7,248 nucleotides of DNA. Source: JBBRFH01 sp038224615. Lineage in GTDB: Bacteria > Planctomycetota > Phycisphaerae > Tepidisphaerales > Tepidisphaeraceae. Below the pieces are notes generated by a model, which was not told the DNA's origin, searched no databases, and saw only the letters and a list, made by a program, of their open reading frames with translations. This document shows positions 1-5,887 of the stretch, piece after piece. Within the stretch, counting starts at the first letter, position 1. The number at the start of each line of letters is the position of its first letter. The translations under genes and the position numbers were made by a program. The DNA lies in NCBI GenBank assembly GCA_038224615.1, contig JBBRFH010000177.1, positions 1 to 7,248 on the forward strand, written 5' to 3'.

Positions 1-9
1 CGTCTAACC

Positions 10-94
10 TGCGGCCGGGGGCAGTAATTCGAGCCTGACGCGTACGTGTAGATAGCAGGCCGCAATACGTGCTGGCAGAAATGCCAAAAGCACG
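10..94 (+). promoter_or_regulatory. Candidate structured 5' leader of the prepilin-like gene
   Basis: Two pairings are visible. TGCGGCC (10-16) is complementary to GGCCGCA (58-64), which could close an outer stem. Directly after it, CGTGC (68-72) plus TGGCA (73-77) pairs with TGCCA (82-86) and GCACG (90-94), giving ten perfect pairs, a GAAA tetraloop (78-81) and a three-A bulge (87-89). A GNRA tetraloop on a perfect stem suggests real RNA structure. It ends 28 nt before the ribosome site at 123. No T-run follows, so it is not an ordinary intrinsic terminator for an upstream gene. I do not recognise a named riboswitch class: the conserved c-di-GMP riboswitch blocks are not evident. Function is unknown. 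Confidence 0.35.
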
Positions 95-122
95 CAAATA
101 CGAGAGCGGTTTGGTAGATATC

Positions 123-127
123 GAGGA
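123..127 (+). promoter_or_regulatory. Ribosome binding site GAGGA that decides the prepilin start
   Basis: GAGGA lies 7 nt before the ATG at 135, the best-spaced Shine-Dalgarno sequence in the window. It supports ATG 135 over the in-frame upstream starts GTG 69 and ATG 81. Starting at 135 also gives a normal 13-residue prepilin leader instead of an unusually long one, and leaves the hairpin at 68-94 outside the coding region. Confidence 0.7.
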
Positions 128-134
128 TAGCAGT

Positions 135-1055
135 ATGAAGACGTATAACTCAACATCAAGACCCCAAAGCGGCTTTACCCTCGTGGAACTGCTTGTCGTT
201 ATAGGGATTATCGCCCTTCTTATATCAATTCTATTGCCAGCCTTGAACAAAGCGCGGATGTCGGCCAACAACCTTAAGTGCGCCTCGAACCTGCGACAGG
301 TGGCGATGGCGTTCTACAGCTATGTCGCCGAGGGTAAGTCCGACGTGCTGCCACCGTCCTACCGGTATAGCGGCAGTTGGTATTACGAAGCCTACGCGCT
401 CCCGATCCTGCTGGAGAAAAAATGCCTGCCGTTCGCCGCTGGGCAGACGATCAACGACACCAATGGCGCAAATCCACATTCTAACGTGCGGGTCAGTGCG
501 GTGCTCCAGTGCCCCGAGGCGATCAATACCTACGGTTGGCCTGCGGGCGTGTGGCGCACGATGAAGAAGCGAGACGGGTCGAGCGTCTCCGGCTACCTCC
601 AACGCACCGGCGGCGCTGAGCGGTACATGACGGAGTCGACGTACGTCATCAACTGGGCCAGCCCGATTGCCACCACCTACGGCGTCAACGGCGGGTGGGG
701 TTACTCAACGATCTTCAACGACCTTCACAGCCGAACTGCCTTCTCGATCACGAATGCCAACTGGAGTCACATCGGCGGTTGGGCGGCGGCGCTTCCCCAG
801 GAAAACAAGGGCAGGCTCGGCGCTAAACACTCGAACAACCTCTTTATGGCCGGCGACGCCAACACCGATTCAGGCCTGCTGCGCCCTACATTCCGCCACG
901 GTCCCATGAAGCGCCCCTCGGCCAATTTCGCGTTCATCGACGGACACGTCGAAACGATCTTCGCCGACCAGATGACCTACAAACTCGATGGCGTCGACCT
1001 GCTCCTGAACGACCCCCGACTCTGGAAGTTCGAGCCCGCGTTCGGCCCCCCGTGA
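135..1055 (+). CDS. Prepilin-type N-terminal cleavage/methylation domain protein (pseudopilin-like)
   Basis: A 306-residue protein with a classical type IV prepilin / type II pseudopilin N-terminus. A short leader ends at Gly13, then FTLVE starts the mature chain, with the conserved Glu at mature position 5 (residue 18) and a hydrophobic helix over about residues 19-37 ending in LPALNKAR. Prepilin peptidase would be expected to cut after Gly13 and methylate Phe14. The mature part follows the usual planctomycete plan: CASNLRQ at about 49-55, an LQCPEA cysteine motif mid-protein, and a C-terminal FAFIDGHVE motif. That last motif matches the H-X9-DG processing-associated domain except that the spacing from His255 to Asp269-Gly270 is 13. 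Such proteins are very numerous in Phycisphaerae and their individual roles are mostly unknown; pilus, secretion or cell-surface functions are likely. Translation from GTG 69 would add 22 residues and is unlikely. It is the only gene of this kind in the window, with no secretion ATPase or peptidase beside it. Confidence 0.93.
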   Translation: MKTYNSTSRPQSGFTLVELLVVIGIIALLISILLPALNKARMSANNLKCASNLRQVAMAFYSYVAEGKSDVLPPSYRYSGSWYYEAYALPILLEKKCLPFAAGQTINDTNGANPHSNVRVSAVLQCPEAINTYGWPAGVWRTMKKRDGSSVSGYLQRTGGAERYMTESTYVINWASPIATTYGVNGGWGYSTIFNDLHSRTAFSITNANWSHIGGWAAALPQENKGRLGAKHSNNLFMAGDANTDSGLLRPTFRHGPMKRPSANFAFIDGHVETIFADQMTYKLDGVDLLLNDPRLWKFEPAFGPP

Positions 1056-1073
1056 AGCGGGTTGTGAAATTCG

Positions 1074-1097
1074 CCTGGCGGAACGGAACCGCCAAGG
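1074..1097 (+). terminator. Weak hairpin after the prepilin-like gene
   Basis: TGGCGG (1076-1081) pairs with CCGCCA (1089-1094) around a 7-nt loop, and two further C-G pairs (1074-1075 with 1096-1097) form past one bulged A. It begins 18 nt after the TGA stop. The place is right for a 3' end, but no T-run follows, so a true intrinsic terminator is doubtful. It could instead protect the 3' end or do nothing. Confidence 0.3.
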
Positions 1098-1385
1098 ACG
1101 TCACGAGGGTGGAACGAAACGCAACGGCGAACTACACACCGTCGCAGCGCCCCATATGTCAAAAATCCGTAACCAATACAATTGGACAACCGATGCGGGG
1201 ATAGGCAATTATTTATTCTCCGACGAGTCAGTCGAAGCGTTCCACTTCAGTGGCGGCTGACCCGAAGGCATCGGCAAAAAAACGCCGTAATAAGGCGCGA
1301 CGGCTGAGGTGACGATCGCCATCGGGAATCCAGCAGGATCGGGAAGCCGGACAAGTAACGCGCTCCCGGTGTAAGGTCTGCGCCC

Positions 1386-1511
1386 AAAAACCAATGCGAA
1401 CCGCGAAGAGGCGAAGAACGCGAAGGCAGACGCGAAGAAGGCGCATTTGTTTATGTTTTCCTTCGCGTTGATCTTCGCGCTCTTCGCAGCTTCGCGGCTC
1501 GTATTGTTTTA
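1386..1511. repeat. Mirrored GCGAAG inverted repeat (REP/MITE-like)
   Basis: The arm 1392-1437 and the reverse complement of 1461-1506 agree at 37 of 46 positions, around a 23-nt loop. Similarity continues weakly outward, with A-rich sequence from 1386 opposite T-rich sequence to 1511. Each arm contains four GCGAAG blocks, starting at 1403, 1411, 1420 and 1432. The complementary CTTCGC blocks start at 1461, 1473, 1482 and 1490. The spacings 8, 9, 12 are mirrored exactly as 12, 9, 8. From memory, strings such as CCGCGAAG...GCGAAG recur between genes in many planctomycete and other bacterial genomes, so this is probably one copy of a dispersed palindromic element. Copy number cannot be judged here. 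No transposase is present. Confidence 0.7.
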
Positions 1512-1599
1512 AAAGACGCAACGCAGGGGCGGACGTTTACTCGACAATCGGCACTCGCCATTCGACAGTTTTAGCCGGTGCGCAGCTCTCATGACACAA

Positions 1600-1618
1600 A
1601 CCGATAAATTCGATCGGT
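1600..1618 (-). terminator. Possible weak terminator for the minus-strand operon
   Basis: ACCGAT (1600-1605) pairs perfectly with ATCGGT (1613-1618) around a 7-nt loop. Read on the minus strand, the stem is followed by TTTGTGTC, a short and interrupted T-rich tail. It lies about 100 nt beyond the stop codon of the MazG gene. The stem is short and half A-T, so this is only a weak candidate. Confidence 0.22.
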
Positions 1619-1696
1619 AGAACAAAAAATAGTAATTGCAAAACGGATCGGCGCGCGTGCCGAATTTCCACGGACGTAGTGCGACGGTTCATGCGG

Positions 1697-1714
1697 CCGG
1701 GCTGGATAGCCCGG
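1697..1714. repeat. GC-rich hairpin, AGCCCGG / CCGGGCT
   Basis: CCGGGCT (1697-1703) and AGCCCGG (1708-1714) form a perfect 7-bp stem with a GGAT loop, ending two bases beyond the MazG stop codon on the minus strand. On that strand it reads TAGCCCGGGCTATCCAGCC, a wording I recall as a common intergenic repeat in planctomycetes and related phyla; that is recollection, not a search. It may act as a transcript-end hairpin for the operon. There is no T-run. Confidence 0.45.
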
Positions 1715-1715
1715 G

Positions 1716-2003
1716 CTACTTGTGTCCCTGCGGGGGTTTCTCGCTCAAATACTTCCTGGAAATCGCGCTCGCGAGGTCCACATCGTTGATGTTCGCCAGC
1801 GTACACAGCCATGCCACGACGTCGGCAAATTCTTCTTCAAGGTTGGCTTGATCGTCCGAGTTGAGCGCCGTCGCGAGTTCGCCGATCTCCTCGATGAACC
1901 AGATGAACGTCTTCGGAGTCCCGCGTTCGCGGTCGACCTGCTCATAGCGGTCGCGGATGTGCTTCTGGAAAGCGGTGATGGTGAGGTCATTGGGGTTCGA
2001 CAT
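1716..2003 (-). CDS. MazG-like nucleotide pyrophosphohydrolase
   Basis: A small all-alpha protein of 95 residues, the normal size for a single-domain MazG/MazG-like enzyme. The family hydrolyses nucleoside triphosphates to monophosphate plus pyrophosphate with Mg2+ and is thought to clean up non-standard or excess nucleotides in the cytoplasm. The metal-binding signature is present: EEIGEL gives Glu38, Glu39 and Glu42, and LEEEFADVV gives Glu58 and Asp61, fitting EExxE...ExxD with 15 residues between the halves. ATG 2003 is chosen because family similarity begins just after it (LTITAFQKHIRDRYEQ). The frame stays open upstream, but that part is Arg/Ser-rich and falls in a hairpin region. No clear Shine-Dalgarno sequence precedes it. 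It lies 85 bp after the TPR-peptidase gene on the same strand and may be co-transcribed with it. The substrate cannot be told from sequence. Confidence 0.88.
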   Translation of the reverse strand: MSNPNDLTITAFQKHIRDRYEQVDRERGTPKTFIWFIEEIGELATALNSDDQANLEEEFADVVAWLCTLANINDVDLASAISRKYLSEKPPQGHK

Positions 2004-2012
2004 GCCCAGAAA

Positions 2013-2083
2013 CGTACCACGGGGGCCCCGCCGATGCCTCATGCGGATGAGGTGGAAGGCACGGGACCGACGCCCGCGGTACG
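2013..2083 (-). promoter_or_regulatory. Long intercistronic hairpin between the TPR-peptidase and MazG genes
   Basis: In minus-strand RNA the segments 2073-2083 and 2013-2023 can form an 11-bp stem with one G-U pair. Inside it, 2062-2065 pairs with 2027-2030, and the tip is a perfect 6-bp stem, CCTCAT (2037-2042) with ATGAGG (2047-2052), around a 4-nt loop. The fold begins 5 nt after the upstream stop codon and ends 9 nt before the MazG start codon, so it fills nearly the whole gap. It could be a processing or stability element, an attenuator of MazG expression, or a copy of a palindromic repeat. No T-run follows. Confidence 0.45.
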
Positions 2084-2088
2084 AAGCG

Positions 2089-4656
2089 TCAGTCCGGCTT
2101 CTTCTCTTCATCCGGCTGTTTGCGCTTCTGCTCCCACAACTTGATTTGCGACACGATCTGCCGCGCCGCTTGCGCCTTGGCGCGGTCACCCGCCTTGTCG
2201 TAGAGCTCGGCGAGCATCTCGTGCGCCGATGCGTCGTAAAGATCGACATACGTTGACTGCAGCGCCCACTCGATTGCGTTCGGCAGATCGTTCTGCCTCG
2301 CGTATAGCTTCGACACCTGCTTCGCGAAGCGGTTGTTCGACAACTCGAAGATGTGCAGAAATTTCAGGTGCTCGATCGCCTTCTCGGGTTGGTTGATGTC
2401 CTTTTGCAGGTACAGATATGCGAGGCGCTGGTGGGGCTTGAGCTCGGTGGGTTGAAGCTGGTATGCCGCTTCCCAGACTTTGATCGCCTCATCCCACTTT
2501 TTGGCCTTGATGAAAGCGTCGCCTTCTTTGGCAAGCACTTCGGCTTTCCTGTCGCTTTGGGTGTCGTAGTTCCATGGCTTGATCTGCGCGATAACCCACG
2601 CGTGCCACGCCGGCTCGAACTCGCTCAACGGAACGCCGGTGGCAAGCTGGAACGCCTCTTCGTTGCTCTTGGACTGTCCGTAGGCATTGAGCAGCTTCAC
2701 GATCGACTCGCGGCCGTAGGTGGCTTCCATGTAGCGGGCGAGCCAGGAGCCTTGGGTATAGGCTTGTTCGCCGTCGTTGCCACTCCTCGGGCGGATGAAC
2801 GCCATCGAAAGCCCGCGGATGGTGAAGAGCTTGCCGTCCATGGCGCGGGTCCACATCTCGCGCGGCACGCCGTCGAATCGGAAGGGCACGCCTTCCTGCC
2901 AGACAGCCAGTCCCTCGGTGAGCCATCGGGGGCAGCGCTCCTTGGTCTGCAACAGGTTGATCGTGTGTACGAACTCATGCCGCAGCACGCGGGCCCAGTT
3001 GAAGTTGCCTTTCTTGGTCCCGGCGCGCGGTGCGACTGTCGCCAGGACGCGCCCGAAGCTCACGCCGTAGTTTTCGACGCCCGGGACGCCGGCCATTCGC
3101 ACGCTGAACTCGGCGTCGTCGGGGAACACCTGCACGATCACCTTCGTCTTCGGCTCGTACTCGAAGAGCTTCGTCACGTCCGCATATGTCCGCTCCATGA
3201 ACGGCCCGATCTGATCTGCGGTCACCGGGTCGAGATCGCGGTCGTAGTAGACCACGAGGTGATCGGTCCGGAATTTTTCGTACTTCGCCAGTTCGTCGAG
3301 CAGACGCGAATAGTTGACGGTCTTGACGTTGTACGGATCGAGCTTGTACGCCTCGTCGAGCACGGCTTTGGCTTCGTTGTCCATGCCGTCGTTCAGATAG
3401 ATGTCGCCCAGCATGTGACGGGCCGACGTGTCCCACGGCGTGCGGTCAATGATCGTCGTGAGCAGACGGATCGCCTGATCGCGCTGCGTCTTCATCTCCA
3501 GCAGCATCGCCGCGTACTGCATTGCGGTCGTACCCTTCGGCACGATTTGCTCGGCTTTAGCGAGCAAGGCATCGAGTTTTTGCTCGTCGCCGACGATGTA
3601 CTGGAGTGCCGCGTGCAGGCCGATGACATCGAGCCGGGTGGGATGCTTGTCGTAGAGTGCTTGCGCGAGCCCGGCGGCGACGCTGGGTTGCGGGTGGGCG
3701 GCGGCGATGATGTCGAGGATGGCGGCATCCACCGAATCCGGATCGTTCTGCCGCATCGCGCCCGCCACCTGCCGCAGCGCCGGCTCAGCACCTGATTCCA
3801 TCGCCGCCTCGGCGGTAAGTTGCAGGACGTGCCGGTTGGTGGGCGCGGTGTGCTCGAGCGGATCGAGGTATTTGCTCGCCGCGCCAACGTTGCCTCGCTC
3901 CATGAGAAACCGGGCAGCCAGGATACGCGAATCGACGTGCGCGCGGTCGATCACGTCGAACGAGCGGATGTACATGTTGAGAACGGTGTCGTTGAGCGAC
4001 TGCCCGTCTTTGTAAGCCATCGTCAGCGTGGCCCATCGATGGATGGCAGTGGCGATGTCGCAAACGTCATCGGCGCTCTCAAACTGATCCGGATCGGTCT
4101 GCCACTTCTGCAAGTACGCCTGCGGGCCTTCGATGAACCAGTGATAAGCGGCGATCGCCTCATCGTACTGGCCCGATTGTTCCAGCGTCTGCCCGACGAG
4201 CAGGCGCGCTCGGAGCGAATCCGGCCGGACCGCGACCGCCGCCGTCGCAGACTTCATCGCCATCGGAAGGTTCTGATTTTCAAGCGCGAGCTGCGCCGTC
4301 AGCGTGAGGACGTCGACATCCTGTGTGAACCCCTCCCCCGACAGCGCCGCGTAAGCCGCGTCGGTTTCGCCAAGCCCCTGCAACGCATCGGCGCGGAGCA
4401 TGGCAACACGTTTGGCATCGGGCGCAGGGATGCTGGCGACGGTGCCCAACGCCGCCCGATACTTGCCGGCGGAAACCTCGGCGCCGGCGCGGTCATACTG
4501 GTCGGCGTAAGCGGGCAGTTCGATCTTCGGCCCGGCTTCGGGAAGGAACCGGTCGGCCCATTCGTCGAGGGTCGATCCAACGAGTTTGCCCTCGGCGTGG
4601 GCAACCATCATGCCCAGTGTCGCTGTCAGCAGCGCGATCCGTGTGCGTCCTTGCAT
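2089..4656 (-). CDS. Secreted TPR protein with peptidase MA-like (gluzincin) metalloprotease domain
   Basis: An 855-residue protein. It starts with a Sec-type signal peptide: two basic residues, a hydrophobic stretch (7-19) and an AHA cleavage motif ending at Ala21, so it probably acts in the periplasm or outside the cell. Roughly residues 50-460 are helical tetratricopeptide-type repeats, for example a stretch with GQTLEQSGQYDEAIAAYHW. A metalloprotease domain follows at about 465-700, with HEFVH at 560-564 and WLTEGLAVW carrying Glu581. HExxH-x16-E is the zinc site of gluzincins, as in the peptidase MA-like family. A second set of TPR units fills about 715-840, and the tail is rich in Lys, Glu and Asp. 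All three zinc ligands (His560, His564, Glu581) and catalytic Glu561 are intact, so it may be active; its substrate is unknown. The start is preceded by GAGG four bases before ATG. The gene runs divergently from the PLP enzyme and is followed by MazG. Homologous planctomycete proteins are usually annotated only as TPR or hypothetical proteins. Confidence 0.9.
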   Translation of the reverse strand: MQGRTRIALLTATLGMMVAHAEGKLVGSTLDEWADRFLPEAGPKIELPAYADQYDRAGAEVSAGKYRAALGTVASIPAPDAKRVAMLRADALQGLGETDAAYAALSGEGFTQDVDVLTLTAQLALENQNLPMAMKSATAAVAVRPDSLRARLLVGQTLEQSGQYDEAIAAYHWFIEGPQAYLQKWQTDPDQFESADDVCDIATAIHRWATLTMAYKDGQSLNDTVLNMYIRSFDVIDRAHVDSRILAARFLMERGNVGAASKYLDPLEHTAPTNRHVLQLTAEAAMESGAEPALRQVAGAMRQNDPDSVDAAILDIIAAAHPQPSVAAGLAQALYDKHPTRLDVIGLHAALQYIVGDEQKLDALLAKAEQIVPKGTTAMQYAAMLLEMKTQRDQAIRLLTTIIDRTPWDTSARHMLGDIYLNDGMDNEAKAVLDEAYKLDPYNVKTVNYSRLLDELAKYEKFRTDHLVVYYDRDLDPVTADQIGPFMERTYADVTKLFEYEPKTKVIVQVFPDDAEFSVRMAGVPGVENYGVSFGRVLATVAPRAGTKKGNFNWARVLRHEFVHTINLLQTKERCPRWLTEGLAVWQEGVPFRFDGVPREMWTRAMDGKLFTIRGLSMAFIRPRSGNDGEQAYTQGSWLARYMEATYGRESIVKLLNAYGQSKSNEEAFQLATGVPLSEFEPAWHAWVIAQIKPWNYDTQSDRKAEVLAKEGDAFIKAKKWDEAIKVWEAAYQLQPTELKPHQRLAYLYLQKDINQPEKAIEHLKFLHIFELSNNRFAKQVSKLYARQNDLPNAIEWALQSTYVDLYDASAHEMLAELYDKAGDRAKAQAARQIVSQIKLWEQKRKQPDEEKKPD

Positions 4657-4682
4657 GGTGCCTCAGTATATACTCAGTCGTG
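4657..4682. promoter_or_regulatory. 26-bp divergent promoter region with symmetric -10 palindrome
   Basis: The gap between two divergent start codons holds the perfect palindrome AGTATATACT (4665-4674). It supplies TATACT, five of six matches to a sigma-70 -10 box, to the plus strand (4669-4674) and to the minus strand (4670-4665). With usual spacing, transcription to the right would start near 4681, next to ATG 4683, giving a nearly leaderless mRNA. To the left it would start near 4658, next to ATG 4656. No good -35 box or extended -10 is visible on either side. CTCAG also occurs as a direct repeat (4662-4666 and 4673-4677). Promoter activity is inference. Confidence 0.4.
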
Positions 4683-5840
4683 ATGCTCGACGCCGCCAGA
4701 CTCATCGGAAATGTCGACATGTTCCCGGTGCTGCAGCACTGGGTATTTTTCAACCACGCCGGCGTCTGCCCGCTCCCCCGCATCGCGGCCGACCAGTTCA
4801 AGCGGTACGCCAACCAGGCGCAGATGCAGGCGTATCTGCACAGCAACTGGTACACCGACATCGAAGCCCTGCGGCAGCTCTCGGCCAGACTCATCGGCGC
4901 TCATCGGGACGAGATCGCGTTCATCAAAAACACCAGCGAAGGAATCGCCATCGTCGCCAACGGCATCGACTGGCAATGGGGTGATGTGATCGTCACCACC
5001 GCCATCGAATACCCCGCCAATATCTACCCGTGGATGGACATCGCGCGAACGCGCGGGGTCAAGCTGGAAATGGTTCCGGAGGAGACGATGCCGGACGGCT
5101 CGCGCCAGGTTCCCATCGACGCGATTCTGAAGGCGGCCAGCGATCCGCGCTGTCGGCTGGTGGCGCTGTCGCTCGTGGAGTACGCCTCCGGGCAGCGGCA
5201 CGACGTTTCCCGCATCGGGGCCTTCTGCCGCGAGCGCAATATCCGGTTCTGCATTGATGCCATCCAGGCGGTAGGCGTGATGCCGGTTGACGTGCGGGAG
5301 ATGAACATCGACTACCTCAGCGCCGACGGCCACAAGTGGATGCTCGGACCGGAAGGCGCCGGCATCTTCTATTGCCGCCGCGAACTCATCGAGCACATGC
5401 GGCCGCTGGCGATCGGGTGGATGAACGTCGTGAATGCGCAGGACTACGGGAACTACGACTTCACCCTTCGTCCGGATGCCGGCCGATTCGAGTGCGGCAG
5501 CTACAACGTCCCCGGTCTGCTCGGCCTGCTCGGCGCGCTGACGCTCATCGAGCAGGTGGGCGTCGAGATCATCCATGCCCGCGTGCAGACCTTGCTCGAG
5601 CGCCTGCACCAAGGCGTGTCGCAGAAGGGCTACGCGATCGTCTCCCCGCGCGATGCGTCGCAACGCAGCGGTATCTTCGCGTTCAAAGCCCACGGCCACT
5701 CGCACGACGTCATCGTCAAAAAACTGAAGGAGCACCACATCGAAATCGCCAAGCGCGAAGGCCGCTTGCGGGTGTCGCCGCACTTTTACAACACAGAGGC
5801 GCAGATCGACCAGTTGATCGAGTTACTGCCATCGCACTAA
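4683..5840 (+). CDS. Class V aminotransferase-fold PLP-dependent enzyme (desulfurase/epimerase-like, no catalytic Cys)
   Basis: A 385-residue cytoplasmic fold-type I PLP enzyme of the aminotransferase class V superfamily, which includes cysteine desulfurases, isopenicillin N epimerase and kynureninase-like enzymes. Recognisable parts are FFNHAGVCPLP (22-32) at the substrate entrance, KNTSEG (82-87) for the cofactor phosphate, Asp192 in IDAIQ contacting the PLP pyridine nitrogen, the Schiff-base Lys218 in ADGHKW, and Arg363 in RVSPHFYNT, expected to bind the substrate carboxylate. In SufS-type desulfurases a cysteine-bearing loop precedes that arginine. Here the segment reads HHIEIAKREG and has no cysteine, so sulfur release from cysteine is unlikely and the reaction remains open. 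ATG 4683 is used. It has no Shine-Dalgarno sequence, but a -10-like box about 9 bp upstream fits leaderless expression. ATG 4719, with GGAA nearby, would also keep every motif. It is divergent from the TPR-peptidase gene, with 26 bp between starts. Confidence 0.92.
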   Translation: MLDAARLIGNVDMFPVLQHWVFFNHAGVCPLPRIAADQFKRYANQAQMQAYLHSNWYTDIEALRQLSARLIGAHRDEIAFIKNTSEGIAIVANGIDWQWGDVIVTTAIEYPANIYPWMDIARTRGVKLEMVPEETMPDGSRQVPIDAILKAASDPRCRLVALSLVEYASGQRHDVSRIGAFCRERNIRFCIDAIQAVGVMPVDVREMNIDYLSADGHKWMLGPEGAGIFYCRRELIEHMRPLAIGWMNVVNAQDYGNYDFTLRPDAGRFECGSYNVPGLLGLLGALTLIEQVGVEIIHARVQTLLERLHQGVSQKGYAIVSPRDASQRSGIFAFKAHGHSHDVIVKKLKEHHIEIAKREGRLRVSPHFYNTEAQIDQLIELLPSH

Positions 5841-5887
5841 ATCCGAATGGCGAAACCAACAATCCGAATCAAGCCCGAATGACAAAG
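5841..5887. repeat. Imperfect CCGAAT-type tandem repeat just after the PLP gene
   Basis: Three related units follow the TAA stop directly: ATCCGAATGGCGAAA at 5841, ATCCGAATCAAGC at 5862 and CCCGAATGACAAA at 5873. They share CCGAAT plus an A-rich end. From memory, chains of CGAATGACGAA and CCGAATGAC units are a frequent intergenic repeat in planctomycete genomes, so this is probably a decayed copy. Copy number elsewhere cannot be seen. The repeat abuts the stop codon and does not alter the protein. Confidence 0.5.

Larger units (their letters stand above)
1056..1715. other. 660-bp intergenic region without a supported gene
   Basis: No frame on either strand here looks like a protein. Short open frames on both strands are rich in Arg, Ser and Pro, lack ribosome sites and show no domain signature. 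The gap contains the weak hairpin at 1074-1097, the long mirrored inverted repeat at 1392-1506, a 6-bp hairpin at 1600-1618 and a GC-rich repeat hairpin at 1697-1714. It separates the plus-strand prepilin gene from the convergent minus-strand MazG gene, so both genes end into it. Bases 1100-1385 and 1507-1599 show nothing else that I can name. Confidence 0.7.

Noticed and set aside
69..134. Upstream extension of the prepilin gene from GTG 69 or ATG 81
   Set aside because: The extension would run through the GAAA-loop hairpin and give a 35-residue prepilin leader. ATG 135 has GAGGA at 7 nt and gives a standard leader.
1228..1521. Minus-strand frames of 61 and 97 codons in the large gap
   Set aside because: They run across the mirrored GCGAAG repeat and are Arg-rich, with no ribosome site or family resemblance. 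The repeat explains the open frame.
1537..1812. A 91-codon minus-strand frame overlapping the end of the MazG gene
   Set aside because: It overlaps the supported MazG gene in another frame, has no domain signature and crosses the GC-rich hairpin repeat at 1697-1714.
2004..2249. N-terminal extension of the MazG protein to position 2249
   Set aside because: It would overlap the end of the TPR-peptidase gene by over 150 bp, is Arg/Ser-rich and unlike MazG proteins, and covers the intercistronic hairpin.
2353..3795. A 480-codon plus-strand open frame opposite the TPR-peptidase gene
   Set aside because: It is antisense to a well-supported gene with intact motifs. The translation is rich in Arg, Val, His and Asp, the usual mirror of a GC-rich gene, and shows no domain or ribosome site. 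The same applies to the frame at 3820-4683.
4674..5783. A 369-codon minus-strand open frame opposite the PLP enzyme gene
   Set aside because: It is the antisense image of a gene with complete PLP motifs. The translation has low complexity in His, Asp, Val and Arg, and no recognisable fold signature.
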